64,000 nt of DNA, from positions 1-64,000 of the forward strand of contig CATLHM010000005.1 in the NCBI GenBank assembly GCA_949949005.1. Direction: 5' to 3'. Both the position numbers and the translations under genes were made by a program. The DNA is from an uncultured Lachnospiraceae bacterium (GTDB taxonomy: Bacteria > Bacillota > Clostridia > Lachnospirales > Lachnospiraceae). The notes below the pieces were generated by a model. That model worked only from the letters and a program-made list of their open reading frames with translations. It made no database searches and had not been told where the DNA came from. Below, piece by piece: positions 44,926 to 52,840 of the stretch (its first letter is position 1; each line of letters begins with the position of its first letter).

Positions 44926-45077
44926 CCCAGCAGGCAGCGTACCATAAAAATTCTTTCTTCACAGCATCTGATTTAAAGATAAAGCCCCCTCTTTCACCTG
45001 TCAAGGAGCAAAAAAAGCCGGCCGTTACATCTTTTCCTCATTTCGATACATTTTCTCCTCCAAATCACATTCTCCGC

Positions 45078-45105
45078 TAATCTTTCAGAAGTAATTTGCC
45101 GATAA
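45078..45105 (+). promoter_or_regulatory. Sigma-D (flagellar) type promoter
   Basis: TAATCTTT, 12 bases, GCCGATAA: the -10 is a perfect match to the motility sigma factor consensus and the -35 (TAAA in the consensus) is off by one base and one position of spacing. It lies about 50 bases before the ATG at 45156. Confidence 0.6.
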
Positions 45106-45155
45106 AGATAATAGTAAAATGTAAATCTATCAAGTTAGCCAAGGAGGGTATAATT

Positions 45156-45752
45156 ATGAGCGTAAATGGAGTTACAGGAGCCGGCAGTACCTATAGCACA
45201 TATTCTGCCGCCCCGAAGAGCACGGAAGCCAAAACAGAATCTAAGGAAACCGCTGCCAAGTCTGAGGGAGCAGTGTACGAGCCTTCAAAGGAAGCCAATA
45301 CCGCTTCCACCAAAAAATATAAACCTGACACCCAGATGATCGCCAAGCTGAAAGCAGATGCGGATGCCAGAACCTCACAGATGAGAAGCCTTGTAGAGCG
45401 GATGATGACCAAACAGGGCCAGACCTACGGCAAGGCAAACGATATCTGGAGCTTCTTAGCCAGCGGTAATTTCACCGTGGATCCTGCTACCAAACTGCAG
45501 GCACAGGCCGACATCGCGGAGGACGGCTACTGGGGCGTTTCCCAGACCTCCCAGAGAATTTTGGATTTCGCTACGGCTCTAACCGGAGGCGATCCCAGCA
45601 AGATCGACGAGATGCGCGAGGCTTTTGAGAAGGGTTATAAGCTTGCGGAGAAGAAGTGGGGCGGCAATCTTCCCGATATTTCCCGTCAGACCTATGACGC
45701 TGTTTTGGATGGTTTCGACAAAATGGCCAAGGAGGCCGGTATCGTAGAATAA
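45156..45752 (+). CDS. Hypothetical protein, probably in the motility regulon
   Basis: Protein of 198 residues; AAGGAGG precedes the ATG at 45156. The N-terminal 70 residues are Ser/Thr/Ala/Glu-rich and look disordered (VNGVTGAGSTYSTYSAAPKS). The C-terminal domain (about 80-198) is helical with DGYWGVSQTSQRILDFATAL, GGDPSKIDEMREAFEKGY and AEKKWGGNLPDISRQTYDAV. I recognise the G-Y-W-G-V-x-Q-T-S...A-L-(S/T)-G-G-D-P pattern from uncharacterised proteins of flagellated clostridia but know of no function. The flagellar-type promoter supports a motility link. Confidence 0.8.
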   Translation: MSVNGVTGAGSTYSTYSAAPKSTEAKTESKETAAKSEGAVYEPSKEANTASTKKYKPDTQMIAKLKADADARTSQMRSLVERMMTKQGQTYGKANDIWSFLASGNFTVDPATKLQAQADIAEDGYWGVSQTSQRILDFATALTGGDPSKIDEMREAFEKGYKLAEKKWGGNLPDISRQTYDAVLDGFDKMAKEAGIVE

Positions 45753-45785
45753 TGGTTGTAAATAAATTTGCAGACCGGACATATC

Positions 45786-45817
45786 AGACGCTTCGCTTTT
45801 GCGGGGCGTCTTTTTTA
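45786..45817. terminator. Terminator between the hypothetical gene and the GH18 gene
   Basis: AGACGC, loop CTTCGCTTTTGCGG-like, GCGTCTTTTTT. It sits between converging genes; on the plus strand it has a clear T-run. Confidence 0.75.
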
Positions 45818-45844
45818 CTCTCACTCCTGATTTTGTAAACTCTA

Positions 45845-47533
45845 TTATTTGTCATAGCCCTCCTGTGCAAGCTGCGCAAGGATTGCCGCTGTCTCTGCCC
45901 GCGATACAAGCCCTTTCGATTGGGGGTATTCCCATCCAGGTTCCTGAGTCTCTTTCAAAGCTCCCTCACCCAAAATCCCCTCACCCACAGCCCATTCTAT
46001 TACTTTTTCAGCCCGGATAACAGCGCCGCCAACCTCCCTTTCCTTATCTGGTACGTTGGCATCCCTGTATCTTGCATACTGCAACAGTATAGCTAACAAT
46101 TGTCCATCCGAAACCGGCTCATTAGGCTGAAAGTTACCATTCGTCCCAGCCTTGATGATCCCATTGGCCACTGCCCAGGAAGCAGCCATAGAAAAACTGT
46201 CCGAATCTCTCACATCTGGAAAAGAAAAAAGCTCAGTACCAGGTGATCTCTCCATCCGGTATAGTGCATTAACCAGTGTCCCACGGTCCAACGGTGCAGC
46301 AGGTGCAAAATTATCTACAGAAATACCAATGATCCATTCCCGATCCGTTACATAGTCTATCGCATCCGCATACCTATTGTCCACAGCTACATCCAAATAC
46401 ACGCCTCCCGAAAATTCTAAATCTTTCAGAGCATTAGCAGCGCTCTCCACCAATCGTCCTTCCCGATCCTGGCTCGTCTCCCAAAAACCTACGCCTGCCA
46501 GTCCCAGCTTTCTGGCCAAGGCTGCTTTGGATGCTATGGAATCAGTATCTTCATATGAGATAAAGATACCATTCCCATACAGATAAGGCGTCTTTTTATA
46601 ACGATATTGCACGTAACTCTCGTCCTCAAAATAGTTAGTCATCATATCGCAGGTAACGGAATCTCCATCCTCATATTTCGCATTCAATCCATTATCACTT
46701 TCTTGCACCCCAAAATAGCGGTATCCATAAAGTGGTATCCCCAAAATAAGCTTTTCTCCCGGAACCTCCGCCTCCAGATAGGCTTCTATAATACTGCGGA
46801 CTTTATCCATTGGAGCATTCAGCCCTGTCCGGCTCTCCCATGTCCCCCAGAAATCATACGCCATCACAAAAATATAGTCCACGGTCTGTGCCACTGCCAC
46901 TGGTTCTATTTGGTTCAAAAACTGCTTATTGGGAGCCCCTGTCGCAGTGAGAAATAGGGGTTTCCCCTCTTCTTCCTGGAGGATATCCAACACACTTCTG
47001 ATTTCCTGTAGCAATTTGGTATAATTCTCCTTATCCTCTGCCCTGTGTATGACATCATCACGGCCTCCGAGCACTGGATATTCCCAATTGATATCGAGCC
47101 CATCCAGTTCCTCCTTCCTGACCAAATCCAGACAACTTTGAGCAAATATTTCCCTGCTCCCATCGTTCAGTGCTGCATCAGAAAAGAAGGCAGAATATGT
47201 TGGGCCACCCACGCTGAGCAGGATTTTCAGCTCTGGATTCTCTCCGCGCAGCCTTCGCAGCTCCTCCAGCTTCTCCCTGTCCTTCGCCGGATTGGCAAGC
47301 ACAACCTTTCCGGTATCCGGATCGATCCGTCCAAACGCGTACAGTACATGGGTGAGATACTCATCAGGAAGATCACTGGGCTCCATGCGTTCAAATCCTC
47401 CATAATAATAGCCCGCCACCACACTTTGATGTTTTACAGAGGCTGAACTACCTCTATTGTCCACTGTACAGACTATAACCACTAATGACAATACGATACA
47501 CAGCAGCAGGAACGAAGCATGGGCATTCCTCAT
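45845..47533 (-). CDS. GH18-like glycosidase with C-terminal SLH domains
   Basis: Secreted protein of 562 residues. A signal anchor (8-24) precedes the GH18 barrel (about 38-370) with SVVAGYYYGGFE, ILLSVGG and the active-site stretch LDGLDINWEYP. The family motif D-x-x-D-x-D-x-E reads D144-x-x-D147-x-N149-x-E151: the acid Glu is kept but the third Asp is Asn. Three SLH motifs (about 385-562; YADAIDYVTDREWIIGIS, FPDVRDSDSFSMAASWAVANGI, SRAETAAILAQLA) tie it to the cell wall. Last gene of the exopolysaccharide operon. It could trim a GlcNAc-containing polymer or simply bind it. Confidence 0.9.
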   Translation of the reverse strand: MRNAHASFLLLCIVLSLVVIVCTVDNRGSSASVKHQSVVAGYYYGGFERMEPSDLPDEYLTHVLYAFGRIDPDTGKVVLANPAKDREKLEELRRLRGENPELKILLSVGGPTYSAFFSDAALNDGSREIFAQSCLDLVRKEELDGLDINWEYPVLGGRDDVIHRAEDKENYTKLLQEIRSVLDILQEEEGKPLFLTATGAPNKQFLNQIEPVAVAQTVDYIFVMAYDFWGTWESRTGLNAPMDKVRSIIEAYLEAEVPGEKLILGIPLYGYRYFGVQESDNGLNAKYEDGDSVTCDMMTNYFEDESYVQYRYKKTPYLYGNGIFISYEDTDSIASKAALARKLGLAGVGFWETSQDREGRLVESAANALKDLEFSGGVYLDVAVDNRYADAIDYVTDREWIIGISVDNFAPAAPLDRGTLVNALYRMERSPGTELFSFPDVRDSDSFSMAASWAVANGIIKAGTNGNFQPNEPVSDGQLLAILLQYARYRDANVPDKEREVGGAVIRAEKVIEWAVGEGILGEGALKETQEPGWEYPQSKGLVSRAETAAILAQLAQEGYDK

Positions 47534-47558
47534 ATGATACTCCTTTCTGTGAAATCTG

Positions 47559-48371
47559 CTACTCGTTCCACCCCAAAATTATCTGCTCCCTGTCCATCAT
47601 TTTCTGATAAGTCTGTTCCACCAACGCATCTACCTCCTCCCGGATTTCCATAACAGTATCCTGATACATTTTCCACAGGCATCTGGGATTTGCCTTTCTC
47701 TCCCCTACTCTTGCATCACGACTTACCATGGCAATATAATAGTTGATACTGGATCGTGCCATAGGAGTCCCTTCCGGCGTGGCAAAAACCGGCCCATACA
47801 AAATTCCCTCCCGATTCACATATTCCAGCAGTTCCGCCCGCAATCCCTCTGGCAGATGCAAAGACCTTTTTGTTCGGGAATTATGGCTCTCCAGCTCTAC
47901 TTCTCCCTGCTGTAACGCTTCTACCGTTAATTGCGGCAATTCCTGGATCCGCATTCCGGCTCCCCCAAGGGTCTTAATCAACAGATATGACTTTTCCCGC
48001 CCTGTGTTCTTTGCCGCGGACAAAAGGCGCCAATATTCCGCACGGCTAAGCTCTGGCTGAGCGCCTCTACCTTCCCGATAAAACCCGCCCATCTGCCATT
48101 CCCTCCGCCCAAGATAGCGCACAAAGCTATTCCACACAGATATCCGGGCATCCGCCGTCGCATGGGAGAGTCCCTGCTTCTCAAAAGACTCTTTCCACAT
48201 ATAGCCAACCTCCAGATTAATTCTCTTGTCCTTTGGGAGATAATCATACAGCCCTGTCAATATCCGCCGATAGCTCTGTATAGACGCTCCGCTTCTGCCC
48301 TGGCCTTTTAAATACTCCAGAAAATCCTCTATCTTTTCTTTTGTGAGATATTCCTTTACGGATGCCTCCAT
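47559..48371 (-). CDS. Tyrosine recombinase with unusual active site
   Basis: Integrase-like protein of 270 residues. The N-terminal SAM-like domain (1-100) is followed by the catalytic domain: first Arg in GGAGMRIQEL (R141), then RTKRSLHLP and the second Arg box NPRCLWKMYQ (R230), where the usual H-x-L-R-H pattern is lacking. The candidate nucleophile Tyr is Y255 in VEQTYQKMM. Related N-P-R-C-L proteins are frequent in Lachnospiraceae (recollection). It lies inside the polysaccharide operon, 38 bases after the GGDEF-EAL gene and 25 bases before GH18, which is unusual for an integrase and suggests a switch function. Confidence 0.8.
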   Translation of the reverse strand: MEASVKEYLTKEKIEDFLEYLKGQGRSGASIQSYRRILTGLYDYLPKDKRINLEVGYMWKESFEKQGLSHATADARISVWNSFVRYLGRREWQMGGFYREGRGAQPELSRAEYWRLLSAAKNTGREKSYLLIKTLGGAGMRIQELPQLTVEALQQGEVELESHNSRTKRSLHLPEGLRAELLEYVNREGILYGPVFATPEGTPMARSSINYYIAMVSRDARVGERKANPRCLWKMYQDTVMEIREEVDALVEQTYQKMMDREQIILGWNE

Positions 48372-48408
48372 ACTACCTGATCCTCTCCTAAATCCTTTTC
48401 ATCCATTC

Positions 48409-50241
48409 TTACTTTTTGAAGGAAGGGGCCAACTCATCATTTCCACTCTCAGAAAGCAGATACCTACGGGCCTCCCATTCGGGAACGGGTTTGAAAAATC
48501 GAAAGCCCTGCAGGATATCGCAAGAATGCTCCCGTAAAAAACATTCCTGCCCATCATTCTCTACTCCCTTCGCCAGTGCAATGATATCCAGTTCCCGGCA
48601 AATCTGTAGAAGAGCCCGCAAAACGCTTTCCCCTTCTGTTGTTCCAATACTCTCAATCAATTTCTTGTCCAGCTTCAATATATCTGGCAAACAGCTCTGA
48701 AGCTCCATAAAGGAAGTAACCCCATTATCGGTCAATGCAATTTTTATCCCGTTCTGTCTGAGCCTCCTGATATTTTGACTAACCGGCTGTACATACTCAC
48801 CATAACCCTGTACCACCTCAAAAATAAGCCGTTTCCTGTCAAAGCTGTACCTTTCGATAATCTCCATGCAGCGCCTGGGAAAATCCCATCCCGAAAAGGT
48901 TTCCTGGGAAAAATTACAGAATAAAATAAACTCCTTCTTTCCCGCAATTTCCAGGTTCTCCAAAAAAGCGCAGGCATCTTCCAATGCATGATAGTCCATC
49001 TGCATTGTCAGATGTTCCCGCTCCATTAATGGCACAAACTCTTCCGGCACAAGCAGCCCCCTTTCCGGATGGTTCCAACGCGAAAGAGCCTCCCCTCCTA
49101 TCACTTTGCCCGTTGTACTCTTTACGCAAAACTGGATATAGATCTGAAACTCCCGCATGTCCAGTCCCCGCCTTAAATCTGCCTGCAATTTTCTCTCTTC
49201 CCAAAGAGCCTGCATTAGCTCCCCAGTGTAAAACCGGATATTCTCTTCCTGGCCGTATGCCGCCAGGGCGCATTGCTCCGTATCTGAAATCATTTCATAC
49301 AGATCATAATCTGTATGCCTAAGACGATAGACCCCCGCCGAAATCCGCCGCACACTTTCTGGAAAACTTTCTCCAGGAAAATCCCGGATACTGTCCAGAA
49401 GCAGATTCAGCCATTTTTCAAGCTCTTCCTCATTTGTGGATAAACGAAAAAGAATGAACCCGCCATCTGCAATACGTGCCAAAATATCTGTGTCTGCTGT
49501 CTGATTTTGAAGCTTTCCTGCCACATGGCGCAGAAAAACATTCGTGGCATTTCTGCCGCCAAAACGATCCATCCGCATCGTATCCATATATAAGTAAATC
49601 AGACTGTACAGTATCTTGTTTTTATCGTTGATAAACTGACCATAATATCTCTCCAGATATTCCTGATTGCCGATACCAGTGATTTCGTCCGTTTCCCTAC
49701 TCTTTTCCAGTCTCTGCAGACGACGGCGATAATACCTGACCAGACAGACAATTGCCACTACAAGTGCTATCATAACCATCATCATCCCTAAACAGGAAAA
49801 TCTCATGGAGCGCCGATCAATGGCAGGCTCCTTTGCTACTGTTTCCAGAAGAATACACATCCTGGTTTCCTGTGAAATCTGAGACACATAGTTTTCCAGT
49901 TCCTCTTTCAGAGACTCCGGCGCCACCTCTGTCAGAAGAAGCCTCCAACACCCGGCTCCCTCCCCCTCAAGATCCAGAGCAATAACCTCCTGCCCTTCCT
50001 CATGCCGAAAGCTCTCTCCCTCTTTGCACCCGGAAATCACATCGACCTGTCGATTGTTTGCCAGCCCCTTTCTCTTATCTGTACTCCCCGGCTGATAATA
50101 CCGAATATCATAGCCTGTCTCGGCTCCAAACCGATCCATCAGCTCCGGAATCAATCCCTGATAGGTTCCTGTCTGCTCATCAAAGTATTCTACCGGATAT
50201 GCGTCAGGATTTCCTGCAATGTAAATAACATTGTCCTCCAT
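48409..50241 (-). CDS. Membrane GGDEF-EAL protein with both active sites degenerate
   Basis: Protein of 610 residues. N-terminal periplasmic-binding-like domain (1-140; AGNPDAYPVEYFDEQTGTYQG), one transmembrane helix (148-169), GGDEF domain (about 180-340) and EAL domain (about 345-600). The GGDEF signature reads A-D-G-G-F (258-262), so cyclase activity is not expected. In the EAL domain E-A-L (384-386) and Asn443 remain, but the D-D-F-G place reads T-D-N-G (504-507), A-E-G-V-E reads A-K-G-V-E (557-561), and the E-x-x-E pair ends in Gln478. It is likely a c-di-GMP receptor. No signal peptide precedes the sensor domain. The ATG follows AGGAGG, directly after the GT2 stop. Confidence 0.88.
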   Translation of the reverse strand: MEDNVIYIAGNPDAYPVEYFDEQTGTYQGLIPELMDRFGAETGYDIRYYQPGSTDKRKGLANNRQVDVISGCKEGESFRHEEGQEVIALDLEGEGAGCWRLLLTEVAPESLKEELENYVSQISQETRMCILLETVAKEPAIDRRSMRFSCLGMMMVMIALVVAIVCLVRYYRRRLQRLEKSRETDEITGIGNQEYLERYYGQFINDKNKILYSLIYLYMDTMRMDRFGGRNATNVFLRHVAGKLQNQTADTDILARIADGGFILFRLSTNEEELEKWLNLLLDSIRDFPGESFPESVRRISAGVYRLRHTDYDLYEMISDTEQCALAAYGQEENIRFYTGELMQALWEERKLQADLRRGLDMREFQIYIQFCVKSTTGKVIGGEALSRWNHPERGLLVPEEFVPLMEREHLTMQMDYHALEDACAFLENLEIAGKKEFILFCNFSQETFSGWDFPRRCMEIIERYSFDRKRLIFEVVQGYGEYVQPVSQNIRRLRQNGIKIALTDNGVTSFMELQSCLPDILKLDKKLIESIGTTEGESVLRALLQICRELDIIALAKGVENDGQECFLREHSCDILQGFRFFKPVPEWEARRYLLSESGNDELAPSFKK

Positions 50242-50252
50242 ACTTTTTCCTC

Positions 50253-51668
50253 CTACCGGAAATTAATTTTTTTCCGTTCAATCTGCCCCCACTCCCTCTT
50301 TTTCTTTTTATAGCCAATCAGGGCTGTCATCCTCACCCATGCCAGCACAAAACGCATACAGGAAACCTCCAGGGCGCAGAGTAAAACAGCCTTCAGGGCA
50401 TCCATAAAGGACAGCCGTAAATCAATCGTGTGGATGCGGGCAAAAAAAGCCGTCAGAGACAGAATGGTAGAAAATAAAATATAAATCCCCAGATAAATAA
50501 CCCAAAACGGAAAATTCAGGAATTCGATCAGGGCAGCCACGCCGATGGTAAGCACTCCAAATACTTCAATATAAGGGGATGCCAGTTCATATAGAAGAAA
50601 ATAAAGATAGGAAATGAAGCTCACCATACCATATTTGGGATTTCCCAAAATGTTCCTGTGCCTGGTAAGGCTCTGAAACAGCCCTATATGCCAGCGCCGC
50701 CTTTGCGTAATCAGGTCACTGAGCTTCTCCGGCGCCTGGGTCCAGCAAATGGCATCGGGAGCATATCGGATCCGATAGGCAAGGCCGTTCTCCCGGCAAA
50801 AAACGTGAAGCTTAAGCACCAGCTCCATGTCCTCCCCTACCGTATCAAAGTCATAACCACCAGCATTGATGACAGCACTTTTCTTGAATAGTCCGAAGGC
50901 TCCGGAAATTATGATGCCTCCGTTAAATTTGTCAAAAAGGATACGGGCAGCAAGAAAAGAGCGGTCATATTCCAGTACCTGCATACAAGGCAAAATGTGA
51001 GATGGCATCCGGTAACTGATGACATGTCCATCCACAATTTCCGCTCCATTACAGGGACGCACCGCACCCCCAACTGCTATCACGTTTCCGTCCTCCATCA
51101 CCGGCCTCACCAGCTTCTCCAGGGAATCTCGCTGGAGTACGGAATCTGCATCCAGTCCCATAAAATATGGATACCGGGAAGCATTCACTCCCATGTTCAA
51201 GGCATCTGCCTTTCCTCCGTTTTTCTTGCAGATCAAGGTAATAGGAACCTTATAAGTCTGGCTCTCATAAACCGCCTCTGCTGGCTGGCATCGCAGTTGT
51301 CCCCGGATTGGACGGTTGATCCGGTGCATACGAAAAGCATCTATCAGTATCTGAGCCGTATCATCGGTGGAACCATCGTCCACCACAATAATCTCATACA
51401 GCCGGTAATCCAGTAAAAGCAGGGAACGCACGGTAGCCTTAATCGTAACACTTTCGTTGTGGGCAGGTACCACCACTGAAACCGGTACATAGTAATTACC
51501 AGGCAATTCATTTTTCAGTTTGTTTCGTTTCCGGGCGCTGAAAAGTTCGGATGAACCTACCGCCACCGATAAAAACAGGAAGCTGGCATAACCCAGCATA
51601 TAGATTACAAAGAAAATCCCCACAGCATTATAAAAGGCCTGGATTAAATCCCGCAGCCCTTCACTCAT
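50253..51668 (-). CDS. Processive GT2 polysaccharide synthase (BcsA/PgaC-like)
   Basis: Membrane glycosyltransferase of 471 residues. One N-terminal TM (about 15-38), then the GT-A domain with VVDDGS (95-100), DAD (173-175), G-E-D (278-280) and Q-R-R-R-W (322-326), the signature of processive synthases such as those for cellulose or poly-GlcNAc. Four C-terminal TM helices form the channel. There is no PilZ domain, so c-di-GMP control would have to come from another protein, such as the GGDEF-EAL gene next door. The ATG overlaps the stop of the HEAT-repeat gene (ATGA). The product cannot be told from sequence alone. Confidence 0.92.
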   Translation of the reverse strand: MSEGLRDLIQAFYNAVGIFFVIYMLGYASFLFLSVAVGSSELFSARKRNKLKNELPGNYYVPVSVVVPAHNESVTIKATVRSLLLLDYRLYEIIVVDDGSTDDTAQILIDAFRMHRINRPIRGQLRCQPAEAVYESQTYKVPITLICKKNGGKADALNMGVNASRYPYFMGLDADSVLQRDSLEKLVRPVMEDGNVIAVGGAVRPCNGAEIVDGHVISYRMPSHILPCMQVLEYDRSFLAARILFDKFNGGIIISGAFGLFKKSAVINAGGYDFDTVGEDMELVLKLHVFCRENGLAYRIRYAPDAICWTQAPEKLSDLITQRRRWHIGLFQSLTRHRNILGNPKYGMVSFISYLYFLLYELASPYIEVFGVLTIGVAALIEFLNFPFWVIYLGIYILFSTILSLTAFFARIHTIDLRLSFMDALKAVLLCALEVSCMRFVLAWVRMTALIGYKKKKREWGQIERKKINFR

Positions 51669-52819
51669 ACCGCCACCCCCTTAAGCCCGCTGATTGGAAG
51701 CTTCTCCCGCTGTGTCTCTGCCCCGTGCTCTTTTTCTTCCTGCGCAATCCGCCGGCTATCCAGGCGATACATCATCATCTCCCGGGCGTAACGATCCCTT
51801 CCGCCGACCACTTCTATCAACTCCAAATAATCCAGATCCTGTGCTTCCAGACTGACTGCGGCGTTTGATCTTATGTACCAGTTAGAGCTGTGCAACGCCT
51901 CCATAAGCACCGCAGCCACATCCTCCCCTTTATAAAGGGCAAGCCCCGAGGCACTGATGGCGGCATATTCCCAGTTTGCCGGATCCTTATCAGCAGCAAA
52001 AGCCAACAAAATTTCCTTGGCGGGGGCATAAAAATATTTGCCAAAATACCGGATTGCCGCCAGCCGCAGCTCCTTATCAGCATCTTCGTTGTTCATGATC
52101 CCAAACATCTGTGGAATATATTTTCCTGTCCGGAATCGTATGTAATTCAGTATAGCCAGACGGGTCCCCACCGAAAACCTCTCAAAGCTTTCCCACAAAA
52201 GCTCTGTCAGCCTTTCATGATCCCCCGTATAAGAAAGAAGGTTTTCTGTCAGAATTTTGTCATGAAAAAAGCCCGCCCGTTGATCCTGAATCTCCACTGC
52301 CTCCACCAGTACCTCCGGTCTGCCGAAGGCGCACAAAGCCTGTAGTGTATTCACCCGGCAGTAAAGGCTTTCTTTTTCCATATAATTCAGCAGAATGTCC
52401 TGTATGGAACTCTCCGGCTTCTCCTCATCCCTTGCATTTTGCCGGAACAAAAAGTAAGCAAAATAAGCTGCCTGAATGTCCTCACGGTTACCGTAATGCT
52501 CCGCCAGCCGAAAGAGTACCGGCCGAATCTGCCGTCTATACCGTAGCAGCCTCTGTTCATCCCCTGTCTCCTTGGATAATTCCAACGCCCGTTCAAGAGC
52601 CACAAGGTTATTGATATTGGAAAGCCGACGATACAGACTGTTCAATTCCCTCTCATCAGGAACCCTATTCTCCTTTGCAATTTCCCTGCAAAAGTATTCC
52701 GTTTTCTTCTCCAGACGCCCATCATGACTGTTTTGGGCCGCATTGTATACGATATTAAAAAGTAACATACACAGACACACAATTCCATAACCATACAGAA
52801 TCATCTCACTTCCAGACAA
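51665..52819 (-). CDS. Membrane-anchored HEAT-repeat protein
   Basis: Protein of 384 residues. One N-terminal TM (SEMILYGYGIVCLCMLLFNIVY) places the rest in the cytoplasm. Helical HEAT-like repeats run from about 70 to 350 (LVALERALELSKETGDE, YCRVNTLQALCAFGRPEVL, WYIRSNAAVSLEAQDL). Translational coupling to the GT2 synthase suggests the two act as one complex, with this protein as scaffold or regulator. Similar pairs occur in other Firmicute exopolysaccharide loci, as far as I recall. Confidence 0.82.
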   Translation of the reverse strand: MSGSEMILYGYGIVCLCMLLFNIVYNAAQNSHDGRLEKKTEYFCREIAKENRVPDERELNSLYRRLSNINNLVALERALELSKETGDEQRLLRYRRQIRPVLFRLAEHYGNREDIQAAYFAYFLFRQNARDEEKPESSIQDILLNYMEKESLYCRVNTLQALCAFGRPEVLVEAVEIQDQRAGFFHDKILTENLLSYTGDHERLTELLWESFERFSVGTRLAILNYIRFRTGKYIPQMFGIMNNEDADKELRLAAIRYFGKYFYAPAKEILLAFAADKDPANWEYAAISASGLALYKGEDVAAVLMEALHSSNWYIRSNAAVSLEAQDLDYLELIEVVGGRDRYAREMMMYRLDSRRIAQEEKEHGAETQREKLPISGLKGVAV

Positions 52820-52840
52820 TATACTAACCTCCTTACGTCA

